DNA of 48,687 nucleotides from Xanthobacteraceae bacterium (GCA_019241285.1 JAFAXD010000105.1:1-48687), one strand, 5' to 3'; positions 7,903 to 16,787 are shown, numbered from the stretch's first letter. Translations and numbers: made by a program. The notes: generated by a model from the sequence alone, not told the origin.

Positions 7903-8301
7903 CTACTCGAACCCTTGCACTGGCACTGAGCCGGTCGGTGCTGACGGGCTGGAGCTGGAAGCGACCGCCGAACTCGTCGCCTCAGCGTTTGGCGTCGGGC
8001 TTACCGACGATACTCCAACTGGCGCAGCTTGCGCCGGTTGGCTTGCACCGACGGCGGCGGGTCGTGGGGTAGTGGCTGCCCGCGAATGGTGTGCCCGACG
8101 TCCGTGGCGGACTCCCCACGCGCCTGCGATGTGCGGTCCGGCGGTATAACCGACTAGCGCGCCAGCCACCGCACCCACGGGCCCCAAAACGACGGCTCCC
8201 GATAACGCGCCAAGCGCGGCGTCTCCCATACGTTCCTGCGCTTGCGCGGCGACGGGAAACAGCGACATCGCGACGGCTGCGACAAATAGTTTGCGCTTCA
8301 T
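7903..8301 (-). CDS. exported glycine-zipper protein
   Basis: 132 residues from ATG 8301, preceded by GGGGG at 7 nt; a GTG at 8313 has no better signal. Signal peptide 'RKLFVAAVAMSLFPVAAQAQ', then a glycine-zipper helix (small residues every fourth position in 'GALSGAVVLGPVGAVAGALV'), then a His/Arg patch and a Ser/Ala/Pro-rich tail of about 60 residues. Glycine-zipper envelope proteins insert in or associate with membranes. The exact role is not known. Confidence 0.68.
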   Translation of the reverse strand: MKRKLFVAAVAMSLFPVAAQAQERMGDAALGALSGAVVLGPVGAVAGALVGYTAGPHIAGAWGVRHGRRAHHSRAATTPRPAAVGASQPAQAAPVGVSSVSPTPNAEATSSAVASSSSPSAPTGSVPVQGFE

Positions 8302-8461
8302 ATAGACCCCCACTTCGACGTTCTGCTTGTCGCATCAGATATCGGCAACAAAGCGGTCGGAAGGTGGAGATCGCCGAGCGTCAGGGTGGAACGCGGCTGA
8401 CACCCGAGTACCGACGGGCGCCAGCCATACCGCAACAAGGCTCGTTGCCTCGATTGGGGGC

Positions 8462-8959
8462 TTATTGCTGCTGGGGTGCCATTTGGCGGCGGCCCATGTC
8501 GGCGGTACCCGGACCTGGTGTCGACCTCGCGGGGCGCGGCGGTTGATAGCGTTGAAACTCGTTTGCGGCGCTGAGATCTTCTTTGCTCATGGCGAGCTTC
8601 AGCTGATCCGCGTTCCCGTCCTTGCCCGGAACGACCTGAAAGTTGTTGAACTCGAGAGCGACGTCTTTGGAGCCTATTCCAAGAAATCCGCCCACTCCAA
8701 CAACAATCGCCTTAATCTGGCCGGCGCGGTCGAACAGGATGTCGTCCACGCTACCGACCTTGGTTCCGTCGGCGCCGAGCACATCGGTGCCCTTGAACTT
8801 TGATGCGAGCCATTCGTCCGGTTTCTGCTGGTCAATCACCTTCGCGGCGTGAGCTGTCGGATTATCAGCGTCGCCGACCGACGAGGCCGGTGATTGTGCA
8901 AGCGCGACCGAAAGGGTGAACGTACTTGCGGCGGCCAGGGCCACAACCATGCGAGTCAT
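8462..8959 (-). CDS. exported PRC-barrel domain protein
   Basis: 165 residues from ATG 8959; a perfect AGGAGG lies 6 nt upstream and excludes the longer frame. Signal peptide ('ALAAASTFTLSVALAQS'), then a PRC-barrel: 'LASKFKGTDVLGADGTKVGS', 'VDDILFDRAGQIKAIVVGVG' and 'GFLGIGSKDVALEF'. The C-terminus is Pro/Gln-rich. PRC-barrel proteins are common small envelope proteins in rhizobia. A second, cytosolic-looking PRC-barrel protein lies at 47995-48369 and shares the 'GGFLG(I/M)G' turn. Confidence 0.88.
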   Translation of the reverse strand: MTRMVVALAAASTFTLSVALAQSPASSVGDADNPTAHAAKVIDQQKPDEWLASKFKGTDVLGADGTKVGSVDDILFDRAGQIKAIVVGVGGFLGIGSKDVALEFNNFQVVPGKDGNADQLKLAMSKEDLSAANEFQRYQPPRPARSTPGPGTADMGRRQMAPQQQ

Positions 8960-9132
8960 TGTCGCCTCCTGAAGTGGTGAAATGGTGGGGCCATAACCCG
9001 GACTCCGAATGGCCGGTTCCTTGGGCGACATAGGCCTGGATGCAACTCAGCCGTGCGTTTGAAGCAGCACGCCCGGGTCCTGTGACAAGCGCCGGCGTGC
9101 GGGAGCAAACGCGCTTTGACGCCGTGGGGGAA

Positions 9133-9161
9133 TTGACAGACCCTTGGTAATTACGTTCATA
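9133..9161 (+). promoter_or_regulatory. candidate sigma-70 promoter of the matrixin-like gene
   Basis: TTGACA (9133-9138), a 17-bp spacer, TTCATA (9156-9161). The predicted start point is near 9168, giving a leader of about 65 nt before the GTG at 9233. The -35 box is perfect and the -10 box is weak. Confidence 0.45.
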
Positions 9162-9232
9162 CCAGGACGTGAGCGCCCGCCGGGCTTGGGCTCCGCCGAA
9201 TATCGCTGGTGTTGCGACCTGAAGGAGGTCCG

Positions 9233-9988
9233 GTGAGAGCTTTTGCCGTTTTGGCGATGCTTGCCGCGGGCTTGGCTGGGGCCTGCTATGGGGCAGCGGC
9301 ATCGGATGAGTTTCTGCTGCTGCGCCTCGACGGATCTTACGTCAAATGGGGCACACCACGCTTGGGCACGCCTGCGCAGGTGCGGTTTGCCTTCATCTCT
9401 GAACCGATGGGCTTCCCTGGAGCGATCAATTGCGGCGCCATGGTCCCGATCGAGCCGCTGCTTGATGCCTCCCGAATTGAGCGCGAACGCTTCCATCAAG
9501 AAGTTGCGGCCGCGTTCGGCTTGTGGGAGGCGGCCGCGGGCGTGCGGTTCCTTGAAAGTGCCGACACCGGAGTTGCCGATATTTTGATTGGCGCGCAGGC
9601 CAATCCGCGCGGATTTGCCTTCACCAACGTCGATCACGACCGTGCGGGCCTCACACCGGTCAGCGCGCGTCCTGCGCAGGTTCGGCGCATCGAAAAATCA
9701 CTGATTTGCCTCAACCCGACCAAGCTCTGGAAAATCGGTTTCGATGGCAACCTCGATGTTTACGACGTGCGTTACACGATCGCGCATGAGGTCGGTCATG
9801 CGATCGGGCTCGACCATCCAAGCCCGAGCGGGGAACTCATGTCATTCCGCTACACCGAGGATTTCCGTGCGCTTCAGCCCGGCGATATCGCCGGTGCCGT
9901 CGCGCTCTATGGCGAGACCGGGGCGGCAAGCGCTGGGGCGTCTGCGAAATCCTCTGCAGGGGCGGGATCGGCGGTCGCGCTGCATTGA
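9233..9988 (+). CDS. secreted matrixin-like (M10 type) zinc metalloprotease
   Basis: 251 residues, GTG start placed by GAAGGAGG (9221-9228). A signal peptide ('AFAVLAMLAAGLAGACYGAA') targets it outside the cytoplasm. The zinc site is the complete metzincin motif HEVGHAIGLDH (H185, E186, H189, H195), and the Met-turn is probably 'ELMSF' just after it. Matrixin-like features include 'EVAAAFGLWEAAAGVRF' before the site and 'LQPGDIAGAVALYG' after it. No propeptide cysteine switch is seen, and the tail is Ala/Gly/Ser-rich. The 3' end overlaps the convergent gene at 9907-10386 by 82 bp. Confidence 0.85.
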   Translation: MRAFAVLAMLAAGLAGACYGAAASDEFLLLRLDGSYVKWGTPRLGTPAQVRFAFISEPMGFPGAINCGAMVPIEPLLDASRIERERFHQEVAAAFGLWEAAAGVRFLESADTGVADILIGAQANPRGFAFTNVDHDRAGLTPVSARPAQVRRIEKSLICLNPTKLWKIGFDGNLDVYDVRYTIAHEVGHAIGLDHPSPSGELMSFRYTEDFRALQPGDIAGAVALYGETGAASAGASAKSSAGAGSAVALH

Positions 9989-10386
9989 ACGGCCGCCAAG
10001 TCCACAAGCTCTGGGTCGATGTCCCCAAGGCCGCCCTGGATGACCGTCCAAGGCCGTATCGGCGCGAGCTTCGCCAAACTGATCGTGCGTTTGTGCGGCG
10101 TTGAGCTTGAAGCGACGGCGGCCACACGCCGACGAGAGCGCGCATACAGCGCCTCGCCAGCCCGGCCCGCCGCTTCTGTCAGAGAGCGCTCATTGCAAGT
10201 GGCTGCGATGGAGAGACTGATCTCCTGCAGGTGGGTCCGTGCATAGCAGAATGCGGCCAAGCGTGCGCGCGCCGTTTCCGGCAGGTTTGAGACTGCGCTA
10301 TCAACGGCGTCGGGTCCGCCGCGATAGACGCGGCCGAGCAGTTCATCGGAAATTGGGCAGGCGTCGACAGTGGAATCACCCAGCAT
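9907..10386 (-). CDS. protein of unknown function, convergent overlap with matrixin gene
   Basis: 159 residues from ATG 10386 (a TTG at 10392 is the alternative). Mostly helical, with 'CPISDELLGRVYRGGPDAVD', three cysteines and no signal peptide or membrane helix. The last 82 bp overlap the 3' end of the protease gene. The ribosome binding site GGGGGAGAA lies inside one arm of an inverted repeat (10391-10432), so translation may be hindered by RNA structure. No family recognised. Confidence 0.6.
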   Translation of the reverse strand: MLGDSTVDACPISDELLGRVYRGGPDAVDSAVSNLPETARARLAAFCYARTHLQEISLSIAATCNERSLTEAAGRAGEALYARSRRRVAAVASSSTPHKRTISLAKLAPIRPWTVIQGGLGDIDPELVDLAAVQCSATADPAPAEDFADAPALAAPVSP

Positions 10387-10390
10387 GATC

Positions 10391-10432
10391 AAATTCTCCC
10401 CCAGGGAGTCTGCCGATAGCGCGGGAGAATTT
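10391..10432 (-). promoter_or_regulatory. inverted repeat that would mask a ribosome binding site
   Basis: Arms AAATTCTCCC (10391-10400) and GGGAGAATTT (10423-10432) with a 22-nt spacer. On the minus-strand transcript, the proximal arm contains the Shine-Dalgarno sequence of the 9907-10386 gene. A second, 12-bp palindrome (CCGCTTAAGCGG, 10438-10449) lies directly upstream. This could be an RNA switch or thermometer-like hairpin, or a DNA operator. Confidence 0.45.
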
Positions 10433-10532
10433 AAGATCCGCTTAAGCGGGTCGGGCCGGCGGTGCCGGACATCCGGTCATCGCTTGCGAGTGGGGGGACT
10501 GGCACATTCTGAGTGAGTTGGAGGCTGCAAGT

Positions 10533-10724
10533 GTGGCGGTTGCGGCAGTTGGGGTGCCGCTCTGGCAAGCCCATGCCGCGAACCTCGGCGACGGAGGCAT
10601 CAAGTTAGCGATCAAAAATTACACGCCGATCACGAAAGCGGCGTGTTGGGGATGGGGCCCCCGATTGCCCGCCAGGACGCACGCGGGTTTGCGGCGTTTT
10701 CGTTGCTGGTGTGCCCTCTGCTAG
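10533..10724 (+). CDS. small exported cysteine/tryptophan-containing protein, possibly decaying
   Basis: 63 residues from GTG 10533 with GGAG at 10520-10523. A hydrophobic start ends at 'QAHA', like a short signal peptide. The C-terminus 'KAACWGWGPRLPARTHAG' plus 'RCWCALC' resembles small Cys-rich rhizobial proteins of the pattern ACxGxGxxCPPGxH...CWCAxC, but the middle cysteines are replaced (RLPAR). It may be a diverged copy or one damaged by mutation. Confidence 0.4.
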   Translation: MAVAAVGVPLWQAHAANLGDGGIKLAIKNYTPITKAACWGWGPRLPARTHAGLRRFRCWCALC

Positions 10725-10760
10725 TGCGGTCAACCAGAGCTAGCACTATTCCGAAGAACT

Positions 10761-10790
10761 AAAAAAGATGGCCGGGGAAACCCGGCCATC
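10761..10790 (-). terminator. intrinsic terminator downstream of the 31-residue microprotein
   Basis: A perfect 10-bp stem (10767-10776 with 10781-10790), loop of 4 nt, followed on the minus strand by TTTTTT (10761-10766). It begins 29 bp after the stop codon of the minus-strand microprotein gene, which supports that gene as a real transcription unit. Confidence 0.8.
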
Positions 10791-10819
10791 AAGCTTTCAA
10801 CAACCCGATCTATCAGACA

Positions 10820-10915
10820 TCACTCTGCGTCAGACTTCGCTTGCCGGTTCATCGGCGCGCTTAATTCGAGCATTGCACTCGCCAATATCATTGGCAGCCA
10901 GAACAGCATCGGCAT
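10820..10915 (-). CDS. 31-residue membrane microprotein (MPMLFWLP family)
   Basis: ATG at 10915 preceded by AGGAGAAG at 7 nt. The product starts MPMLFWLPMILASAMLE, a single short hydrophobic helix, followed by a polar tail of about 14 residues ending DAE. A paralogue with the same first eight residues (MPMLFWLP) and similar length is encoded at 44925-45029. A strong terminator follows. I recall similar tiny proteins in rhizobial genomes without a known function. Confidence 0.65.
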   Translation of the reverse strand: MPMLFWLPMILASAMLELSAPMNRQAKSDAE

Positions 10916-11092
10916 ATCTCTTCTCCTCGCCAAGGTGCGAGCGCGCATCGCACCAACCACCGGTCCTCGCGACAATAACGAAGCGTGGTGGAGGAGGGTT
11001 CCGCCTGCCGCCCCGGCAGAATCGTCAATGAATTTTTGATTTGGCGCGTGGAACCGGCGCGAGCTGAATGTATTTGGGCGTTAATTGCACGC

Positions 11093-11344
11093 TTAGGCAG
11101 CGTTGCGTTCGTCGCCTGCGCCGCTCGCTTCAATGCAGAACAGGTGGATCGAGCCGTCCTCGTCCTGAAGTCGCCAGCGCCCCGTATCGGGCAAGTAGGT
11201 CGCCTCCGGGCAATAGCGATTGACCCACCGAAATGCACATTCGCGCGCGTCGGTCGCGTTTTGGAATCCTGCAGCGATGACCGCGCGCGAGCGTTCATCC
11301 AGACACTGCCAACTGCTCCCGCTCACACGGACGATGCGATACAC
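11093..11344 (-). CDS. small soluble protein, function unknown
   Basis: 83 residues, GTG start. 'YRIVRVSGSSWQCLDERS', 'ARECAFRWVNRYCPEATYL' and 'RWRLQDEDGSIHLFCIEASG' suggest a compact alpha/beta fold with three strands that end in aromatic/Trp residues and four cysteines overall. The ribosome binding site is weak (GGGACC), so the start is uncertain. It lies between the microprotein and the hybrid kinase, all on the minus strand. No family recognised. Confidence 0.55.
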   Translation of the reverse strand: MYRIVRVSGSSWQCLDERSRAVIAAGFQNATDARECAFRWVNRYCPEATYLPDTGRWRLQDEDGSIHLFCIEASGAGDERNAA

Positions 11345-11568
11345 GTTCTGGTCCCGCTTGAAGATAAGCGGACCGCCCCTGGCGACCGCAGATGCATTCT
11401 ACGCCAATGCTCAACATGTGCCCAGACAAATGCACTGCCCCTGAGCTTGCAAATGCCAAATTCGTCGCTGCGCTGCGGCGGGGGCAAAACAAAAAAACAA
11501 GCAACTCTCGTCTCGCGGTGCGGAATCGTTGCGCAGTGCGAAGTGACCTCGGGGCGGAGACACCGTCG

Positions 11569-14500
11569 TCACTCGGCAGCGGCAATATTGTGTATTCGCC
11601 ACTGGGCGAGAGAAGCTCGCAGTGCTGCCGGTTTGAGAGGCTTGTGCAACACTGAAACGCCGACAGCTCGCGCCGCCGCCCGCACCTGTGCGTCACGGTC
11701 CGCCGTGATCAGAATTGCGGGCAAGTCCGCACCGAATCGCGCACGTAGCGCAGCGATGACGTCGAGGCCGTTGCCATTATCGAGATGGTAGTCGACCAGC
11801 GCTGCAGCCGGAGGTATCTGCACGCTGGAGAGCACATCGAGCGCCCGCGGCAGATCACTAGCCTTGCTGACGCGGCAGCCCCAGCCGACCAGCAATGCCT
11901 CCATTCCATCAAGAATTTTCGGTTCGTTGTCGATGCAGATCACGTGCAGGCCCGCGAGTTTGAGTGCGGCGCGCACCGGAGCGCGCGGTATCGTGCGTTC
12001 AGCCGCAACAGCAGGCGCCAGCGGCACGCGTACAGCGAAATGTGAGCCGCGCCCGACCTCCGAGGTCAGCTCGATCTTGTGATCGAGTACCCGCGCGATT
12101 CTTTCCACGATCGACAATCCGAGACCGAGCCCGCGTGCGACCTGAGCGCCCTCGTCGAGACGCTTGAACTCGGCGAAAATCGTTTGCCGTTTGGATTTCG
12201 GAATGCCGATTCCTGTATCGTAGACGTCGAGTCGCAGGCGCGGGCCACGGCGCCGACAGCCAACCAGCACACGCCCCCTGGGCGTGTATTTGATGGCGTT
12301 GGAGATGAGATTTGCGAGCAGCCGGCGCAACAATCGGCGGTCTGAGCAAACGGTCAGCGAGGATGGCACGAAGCTGAGCTTCAAACCTTTTGCCGCCGCC
12401 ATCGGCGCAAAATCGACTTCGAGTTGCCGGTACAAAGCGTCGATGCGGAAAGTCGTGATCTCAGGCTTGAGCGTGCCGGTGTCGAGGCGCGAGATATCGA
12501 GCAGCGCTGCCAGTATCTCTTCGACCGCCTCGAGCGAAGCATCGACGTTATGCACCAATTCGGCTTCCTTGCCGCCGCGCTGGCGCTCGACCAGGCTCGT
12601 CACGTAGAGCCGTGCGGCATTGAGCGGCTGCAAAATGTCATGGCTCGCTGCGGCAAGGAAACGAGTCTTGGAAATGTTGGCATCGTCGGCTTCGGCCTTC
12701 GCGCGAATGAGTTCAGTGTTGAGTCGCTCCAGTTCGCGGGTGCGTTCCCGTACGCGGCCCTCAAGCGATGCATTGGCGCGTTCCAGTGCCTCGGCTGCCG
12801 CCACGCTCGGGGTAATGTCGGTGAGTGTGGTCACAATGCCCGATCCCGGCATGTGATTTGTGCGCACTTCAACAACAAGTTCACGATCCGGAAACCGCTC
12901 CAAAAAGGGCTCGCTCGTCGACGCGTAGCGTTGCAATCGGTCGGCAATAAGCTTGTCGGGATCGCCTGGTCCAAAAGCGCCGTTCGTGGCGTTGATACGC
13001 AGCAACTCTGCCAGGGTGGCCCCCACCCGGACGGCTTGCGGTGGCAGGTCGAGGATTTCGCCAAATTGCCTGTTCCAGCACACGAGGTGAAGATCCTTGT
13101 CGAACACGGCGATTCCCTGCCGCACGTGGTCGAGCGCGGTCTGCAGAATTTCGCGATTGTGATGGATTGCGGCACTGGCATCGTCGAGCAGCTTGAGCGC
13201 GGCGCGGCTGGACATGCGTTTACGCAACAGCAGCGAAAGGACGAGGCGAGACGACGCTGCACCGATGGCGGAGGCGAGCAAATGCTCGGCATAGCGCAGC
13301 AGCTCGAAATCGGCTTCGCGCTTGGGATCGAGGCTCAGCCGGCGGGTTGCCGCAAAGTTCGCAAATGCCGACCGGGTGCGTTCTTCCCCGAGATAGCGCG
13401 CAACTGTCGTGATCAATTCCTCAACGGTGGCGGATGCTCGCCACAGCCGGAAGCTCGGCGCCGTGGGCGCGCGTCCGGCCGGGACAAACGTGTCCGCCTG
13501 CAATCGTTCGATGGAAGAGGGGGCACCGAGCAATGAAAATACGACATAAGCGACCAAATTGACGGCGAGGCTCCAAACAACGCCATGCGCGAGCGGCGGC
13601 AGGCCCACGCCAAACAGGGCTTGCGGCCGAAGCGCGCCGATGCCCGCCGGGCCGTCGACCAACAAATTCATGCTGATGGCGCCGGAGTCCACAAAGGTTG
13701 GCAGCAGCAGCGTATAGAACCATACCAGAATGCCGGCGATCAGCCCGGCAAGCGCACCGCGTGCCGTGGCCCGGCGCCAGAACAGGCCGCCGAAGAACGC
13801 GGGTGCCAGTTGTGCCACGGCCGCGAACGACAGCAGCCCGATCGAGGCGAGCTGCACTTCGCCGGTCGAGCGATAGTACAAATAGGCGAGCACCAGGATG
13901 GCTGCGATTGCAACGCGACGCACCCGCAGCAGCACCGCGCCGACGTCCGGGTGATCGGCGAAAAGATGATCGCCGCGGCGTAAAATCAGAGGAACCACGA
14001 GATCATTGGACCCCATGATGGCGAGTGCGACCGATTCGACGATCACCATCGCGGTTGCCGCCGATAAGCCGCCGACGAATGCTGCGAGCGCCAGGAGATC
14101 CGAACCGGCCGAGAGAGGCAGCGCGAGCACGAACATGTCGCTGTCGACGTCGCCCGGTTTGAACGTGAGCAGCCCGGCGATGGTGATGGGAACCACGAAC
14201 AGATTGATCAGCACCAGATAAGTCGGAAACAGCCAAGCCGCGCGGCGTACCTCGCGCTCGCTTCGGTTCTCCACCACGCTGACATGAAATTGGCGCGGCA
14301 GCAGCATGATGGCGAAAAACGACAGCAGCGTCATGGCCGCGAAGGTCGAGAGGTCGGGCTGCTGCATCAGCACCTGGGCGGTGTCCGGGCGTGCGAGTGC
14401 CTGCCTGAATAATGACCACGGTCCGCCAAACATTACGAACGTGACAAAGACGCCGACCGCCAGGAAAGCCACCAGCTTGATGATCGACTCGGTCGCGATC

Positions 14501-15078
14501 GCCAGCATCAGGCCATCCTGGCGCTCGGTTGCATCGATATGGCGAGTGCCGAACAACATGGCGAAGGCCGCCATTGTCAGCGCGACGAATAACGCAAGAT
14601 CACCCAACGGCGGTTCGACTGCGCCGGTCGCCTGCGTGGTGTGGGCGAGAATGGCGCCAAGCGACGACGAGACGGCCTTGAGTTGGAGCGCGATATACGG
14701 GATCGAGCCGATGATCGTAATCAACGCCACGGTCGCCGCCACCGCCTGGTTCTTGCCGTAGCGTGCGGCGATCAAATCAGCGATGGAGGTGATGTTCTGC
14801 GCTTTGGCTAAGCGGACTACCCGCAGGATCAGCGGATAGCCGACGGCCAGCATCACCATGGGGCCGATGTAGATCGTGAGAAAATCATAGCCGGTGCGGG
14901 ACGCGAGCCCGACCGAGCCGAAGAACGTCCATGAGGTGCAATAAATCGCGAGCGAGAGCGGATAGATCAGCATGCGGGGCCGATCGGCACGACGGGTGCG
15001 ATCGCCGTAGCTCGCGACGAGGAACAGCAGCCCGATGTAGCCGAGCGCTACCGCAATGACGGACCAGCTCTTCAGCAT
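11569..15078 (-). CDS. hybrid sensor histidine kinase with SSS transporter-like domain (CrbS-like)
   Basis: 1169 residues. Residues 1 to about 510 form a sodium/solute symporter-like membrane domain (12-13 helices). A PAS-type domain spans about 640-755 and a coiled segment about 760-805. The HisKA domain has phospho-accepting H813 ('AASHDILQPL'), and the HATPase domain has the N box at N927 ('NLISNAIKYTP'), G1 'DTGIGIP' (954-960) and G2 'GLGLGLS'. A C-terminal receiver has phospho-acceptor D1096 ('LVDYHLDNGNG') and the Lys of 'LHKPLKP'. This layout is that of CrbS, which in Vibrio and Pseudomonas works with CrbR to switch on acetate use (acs). A NarL-type regulator at 5589-6272 is a likely partner. 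The ligand here is unknown. Confidence 0.93.
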   Translation of the reverse strand: MLKSWSVIAVALGYIGLLFLVASYGDRTRRADRPRMLIYPLSLAIYCTSWTFFGSVGLASRTGYDFLTIYIGPMVMLAVGYPLILRVVRLAKAQNITSIADLIAARYGKNQAVAATVALITIIGSIPYIALQLKAVSSSLGAILAHTTQATGAVEPPLGDLALFVALTMAAFAMLFGTRHIDATERQDGLMLAIATESIIKLVAFLAVGVFVTFVMFGGPWSLFRQALARPDTAQVLMQQPDLSTFAAMTLLSFFAIMLLPRQFHVSVVENRSEREVRRAAWLFPTYLVLINLFVVPITIAGLLTFKPGDVDSDMFVLALPLSAGSDLLALAAFVGGLSAATAMVIVESVALAIMGSNDLVVPLILRRGDHLFADHPDVGAVLLRVRRVAIAAILVLAYLYYRSTGEVQLASIGLLSFAAVAQLAPAFFGGLFWRRATARGALAGLIAGILVWFYTLLLPTFVDSGAISMNLLVDGPAGIGALRPQALFGVGLPPLAHGVVWSLAVNLVAYVVFSLLGAPSSIERLQADTFVPAGRAPTAPSFRLWRASATVEELITTVARYLGEERTRSAFANFAATRRLSLDPKREADFELLRYAEHLLASAIGAASSRLVLSLLLRKRMSSRAALKLLDDASAAIHHNREILQTALDHVRQGIAVFDKDLHLVCWNRQFGEILDLPPQAVRVGATLAELLRINATNGAFGPGDPDKLIADRLQRYASTSEPFLERFPDRELVVEVRTNHMPGSGIVTTLTDITPSVAAAEALERANASLEGRVRERTRELERLNTELIRAKAEADDANISKTRFLAAASHDILQPLNAARLYVTSLVERQRGGKEAELVHNVDASLEAVEEILAALLDISRLDTGTLKPEITTFRIDALYRQLEVDFAPMAAAKGLKLSFVPSSLTVCSDRRLLRRLLANLISNAIKYTPRGRVLVGCRRRGPRLRLDVYDTGIGIPKSKRQTIFAEFKRLDEGAQVARGLGLGLSIVERIARVLDHKIELTSEVGRGSHFAVRVPLAPAVAAERTIPRAPVRAALKLAGLHVICIDNEPKILDGMEALLVGWGCRVSKASDLPRALDVLSSVQIPPAAALVDYHLDNGNGLDVIAALRARFGADLPAILITADRDAQVRAAARAVGVSVLHKPLKPAALRASLAQWRIHNIAAAE

Positions 15079-15152
15079 GAACCTACGTCATCACACTAAC
15101 GCATAGCTGTCCATCGTTTGACCGTGACTGCCGGCGCGGGCATGCACGTGCC

Positions 15153-16265
15153 GTGACCCCCGTTTCGCCCGCAAAGCCTTTCCATCTCGTCGAAACTCTC
15201 CTGGTCGCTTGCATCGGTGGCTGGTTGTTCGACCTCGCCCGGTTTCCGGCCGGGTGGATGGCGGGGGCGATGGTCGCGGTTGCCGCGGCGGCGCTCGCCG
15301 GCCGCCCCATGCACATGCCGACATTATTGGCTCGGGGGTTTTTCATCGCGCTCGGAACCACGGTCGGCGGCATCGCCACGCCGGAAACCGTGCACGGGAT
15401 GACCACTTGGCCGCTCAGCATCGTGCTGATTGCGATTGCCATGGTGGTGACCACCGTTGCGGCGTCCCTCTATCTCATCAAGGTTCACGGCTGGGCTGCG
15501 CAGACGGCGATGTTCGCCGCTGTGCCGGGGGCACTATCCCAGGTCGTGGTCATGGCGGTCGACCGCGATGCTGACATGCGCGGGATCGTGGTCGTGCAAA
15601 CGGTACGGGCGATCGCCACCACGATCGGCGTGCCCATCGCGCTGATCGCCTTTGGTCTTGCGGGACCGGCGCGCTTTCCCGTGTCCGGACCGGGCATCCT
15701 GGATGCACCCTGGCAGGCCGGCCTCCTTATTGGCTCAGCCGTGCTTGCTGCCGTGGCGCTCTACCGGGTTGGTTTTTCCGGTGGATTCTTCTTCGGGCCA
15801 ATGGTGGTGTCAGCCGTGTTGCACGGCAGCGGGTTTGTCGAACTACGGCCACCTGGCTGGTTTGCCAGCATGGCGATGATTGGACTTGGCGCCGTGAACG
15901 GTTCGCGTTTTGCCAATACGCCGTTCAGAACGCTGCTGCATTATCTGGCGGCGTCGCTTGGCTCACTCGCCGTCGCGGTCGCGGTGCTGTTCGGTTTTGT
16001 CGCGATCGCGGCGCTGACGACGTCGGTGCGGATGTCCGACCTGATTGTTTCCTATGCGCCGGGGGCGGTTGACGCGATGATGATCCTGGCGATCGCGTTG
16101 CATGCGGATCCGGTTTTCGTCGGCGCCTGCCATCTCGCGCGGATCATCGTGGTGTCCGCTGCACTCCCGTTCGGAGCGCATATGACTGAGCGGTTCGGAC
16201 ACAAGCCGCATCATCACGACTTGCCCGAACCGCTCGATACGGCGCGCGACGCACTCGAGGATTAA
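15153..16265 (+). CDS. AbrB-family membrane protein (AbrB duplication transporter)
   Basis: 370 residues, GTG start, about 10 membrane helices in two related halves; the repeat shows as 'FPAGWMAGAMVAVAAAALAG' near the start and 'GFFFGPMVVSAVLHGSGFVE' in the second half, each followed by a Pro/Gly-rich turn. 'AAVPGALSQVVVMA' and 'YAPGAVDAMMILA' are the paired PGxxxxM motifs of the AbrB family (named after E. coli AbrB, ammonia monooxygenase regulator-like). Transport substrate unknown. It is divergent from the hybrid kinase and convergent with the LTxxQ gene, 9 bp apart. Confidence 0.9.
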   Translation: MTPVSPAKPFHLVETLLVACIGGWLFDLARFPAGWMAGAMVAVAAAALAGRPMHMPTLLARGFFIALGTTVGGIATPETVHGMTTWPLSIVLIAIAMVVTTVAASLYLIKVHGWAAQTAMFAAVPGALSQVVVMAVDRDADMRGIVVVQTVRAIATTIGVPIALIAFGLAGPARFPVSGPGILDAPWQAGLLIGSAVLAAVALYRVGFSGGFFFGPMVVSAVLHGSGFVELRPPGWFASMAMIGLGAVNGSRFANTPFRTLLHYLAASLGSLAVAVAVLFGFVAIAALTTSVRMSDLIVSYAPGAVDAMMILAIALHADPVFVGACHLARIIVVSAALPFGAHMTERFGHKPHHHDLPEPLDTARDALED

Positions 16266-16274
16266 CGCGCGCGC

Positions 16275-16787
16275 TTACTCCTCTTCTTCTTCGAAGATCC
16301 AGAGGTCGCCGCTGCTTGGGCCGTGATCCGATTCGCCGATGCCCAGGAATGTGGGAACTCGCCGCTTTTGCTCGGGCGTCAACGAGGCGACGAGGGGCTG
16401 CGCGGCTGCCACGAACTTCTTCAGAGCCTGAGCACGGGCGATTTCGTGGTCAGCAACGCTATCAAGCAGTTCGAAAACCGTGTTGGGCTCCGGCGCGGTG
16501 TGCATTGTCTGCGCGCGCTCTTGTGATTGCCTGGCGGCGTCGCGGATCGCAGTCTCGAACGGTCCCCACAGTTTTTCCTGATCGGGCGTGAGCGCGAGCA
16601 CAGCCTTGAGCGCCGCGATACGCGCATTCAAAAATGCAGCTTTGTCGGACGGAGATGCCTCTTTTTCCTGGTCGGACTGGTCTTGGGCCTGTTGTTGCTG
16701 TTGGCCTTGCGCGAACACAGGCGCTGTAAACGTCGTCAGGCTCAGGGAAGCCCCGAGAGCGAGCGCAATAACGAACGGTGTTTTCAT
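16275..16787 (-). CDS. periplasmic LTxxQ-motif (Spy/CpxP-like) protein
   Basis: 170 residues with a signal peptide (to 'VFAQG'), a Gln-rich start and a helical body carrying two LTxxQ motifs: 'LTPDQEKLWGPFE' and 'SLTPEQKRRVPTF'. Spy/CpxP-type proteins are helical periplasmic chaperones or stress sensors. The C-terminus ends in an acidic run of five Glu. A good ribosome binding site (GGAGG) precedes the ATG. It is upstream of nothing on its strand and ends 9 bp from the AbrB gene. Confidence 0.87.
   Translation of the reverse strand: MKTPFVIALALGASLSLTTFTAPVFAQGQQQQQAQDQSDQEKEASPSDKAAFLNARIAALKAVLALTPDQEKLWGPFETAIRDAARQSQERAQTMHTAPEPNTVFELLDSVADHEIARAQALKKFVAAAQPLVASLTPEQKRRVPTFLGIGESDHGPSSGDLWIFEEEEE

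Noticed and set aside
12424-13536. Open frame of 370 codons on the plus strand
   Set aside because: Antisense to the kinase core of the hybrid histidine kinase, whose motifs are unmistakable in the other strand.
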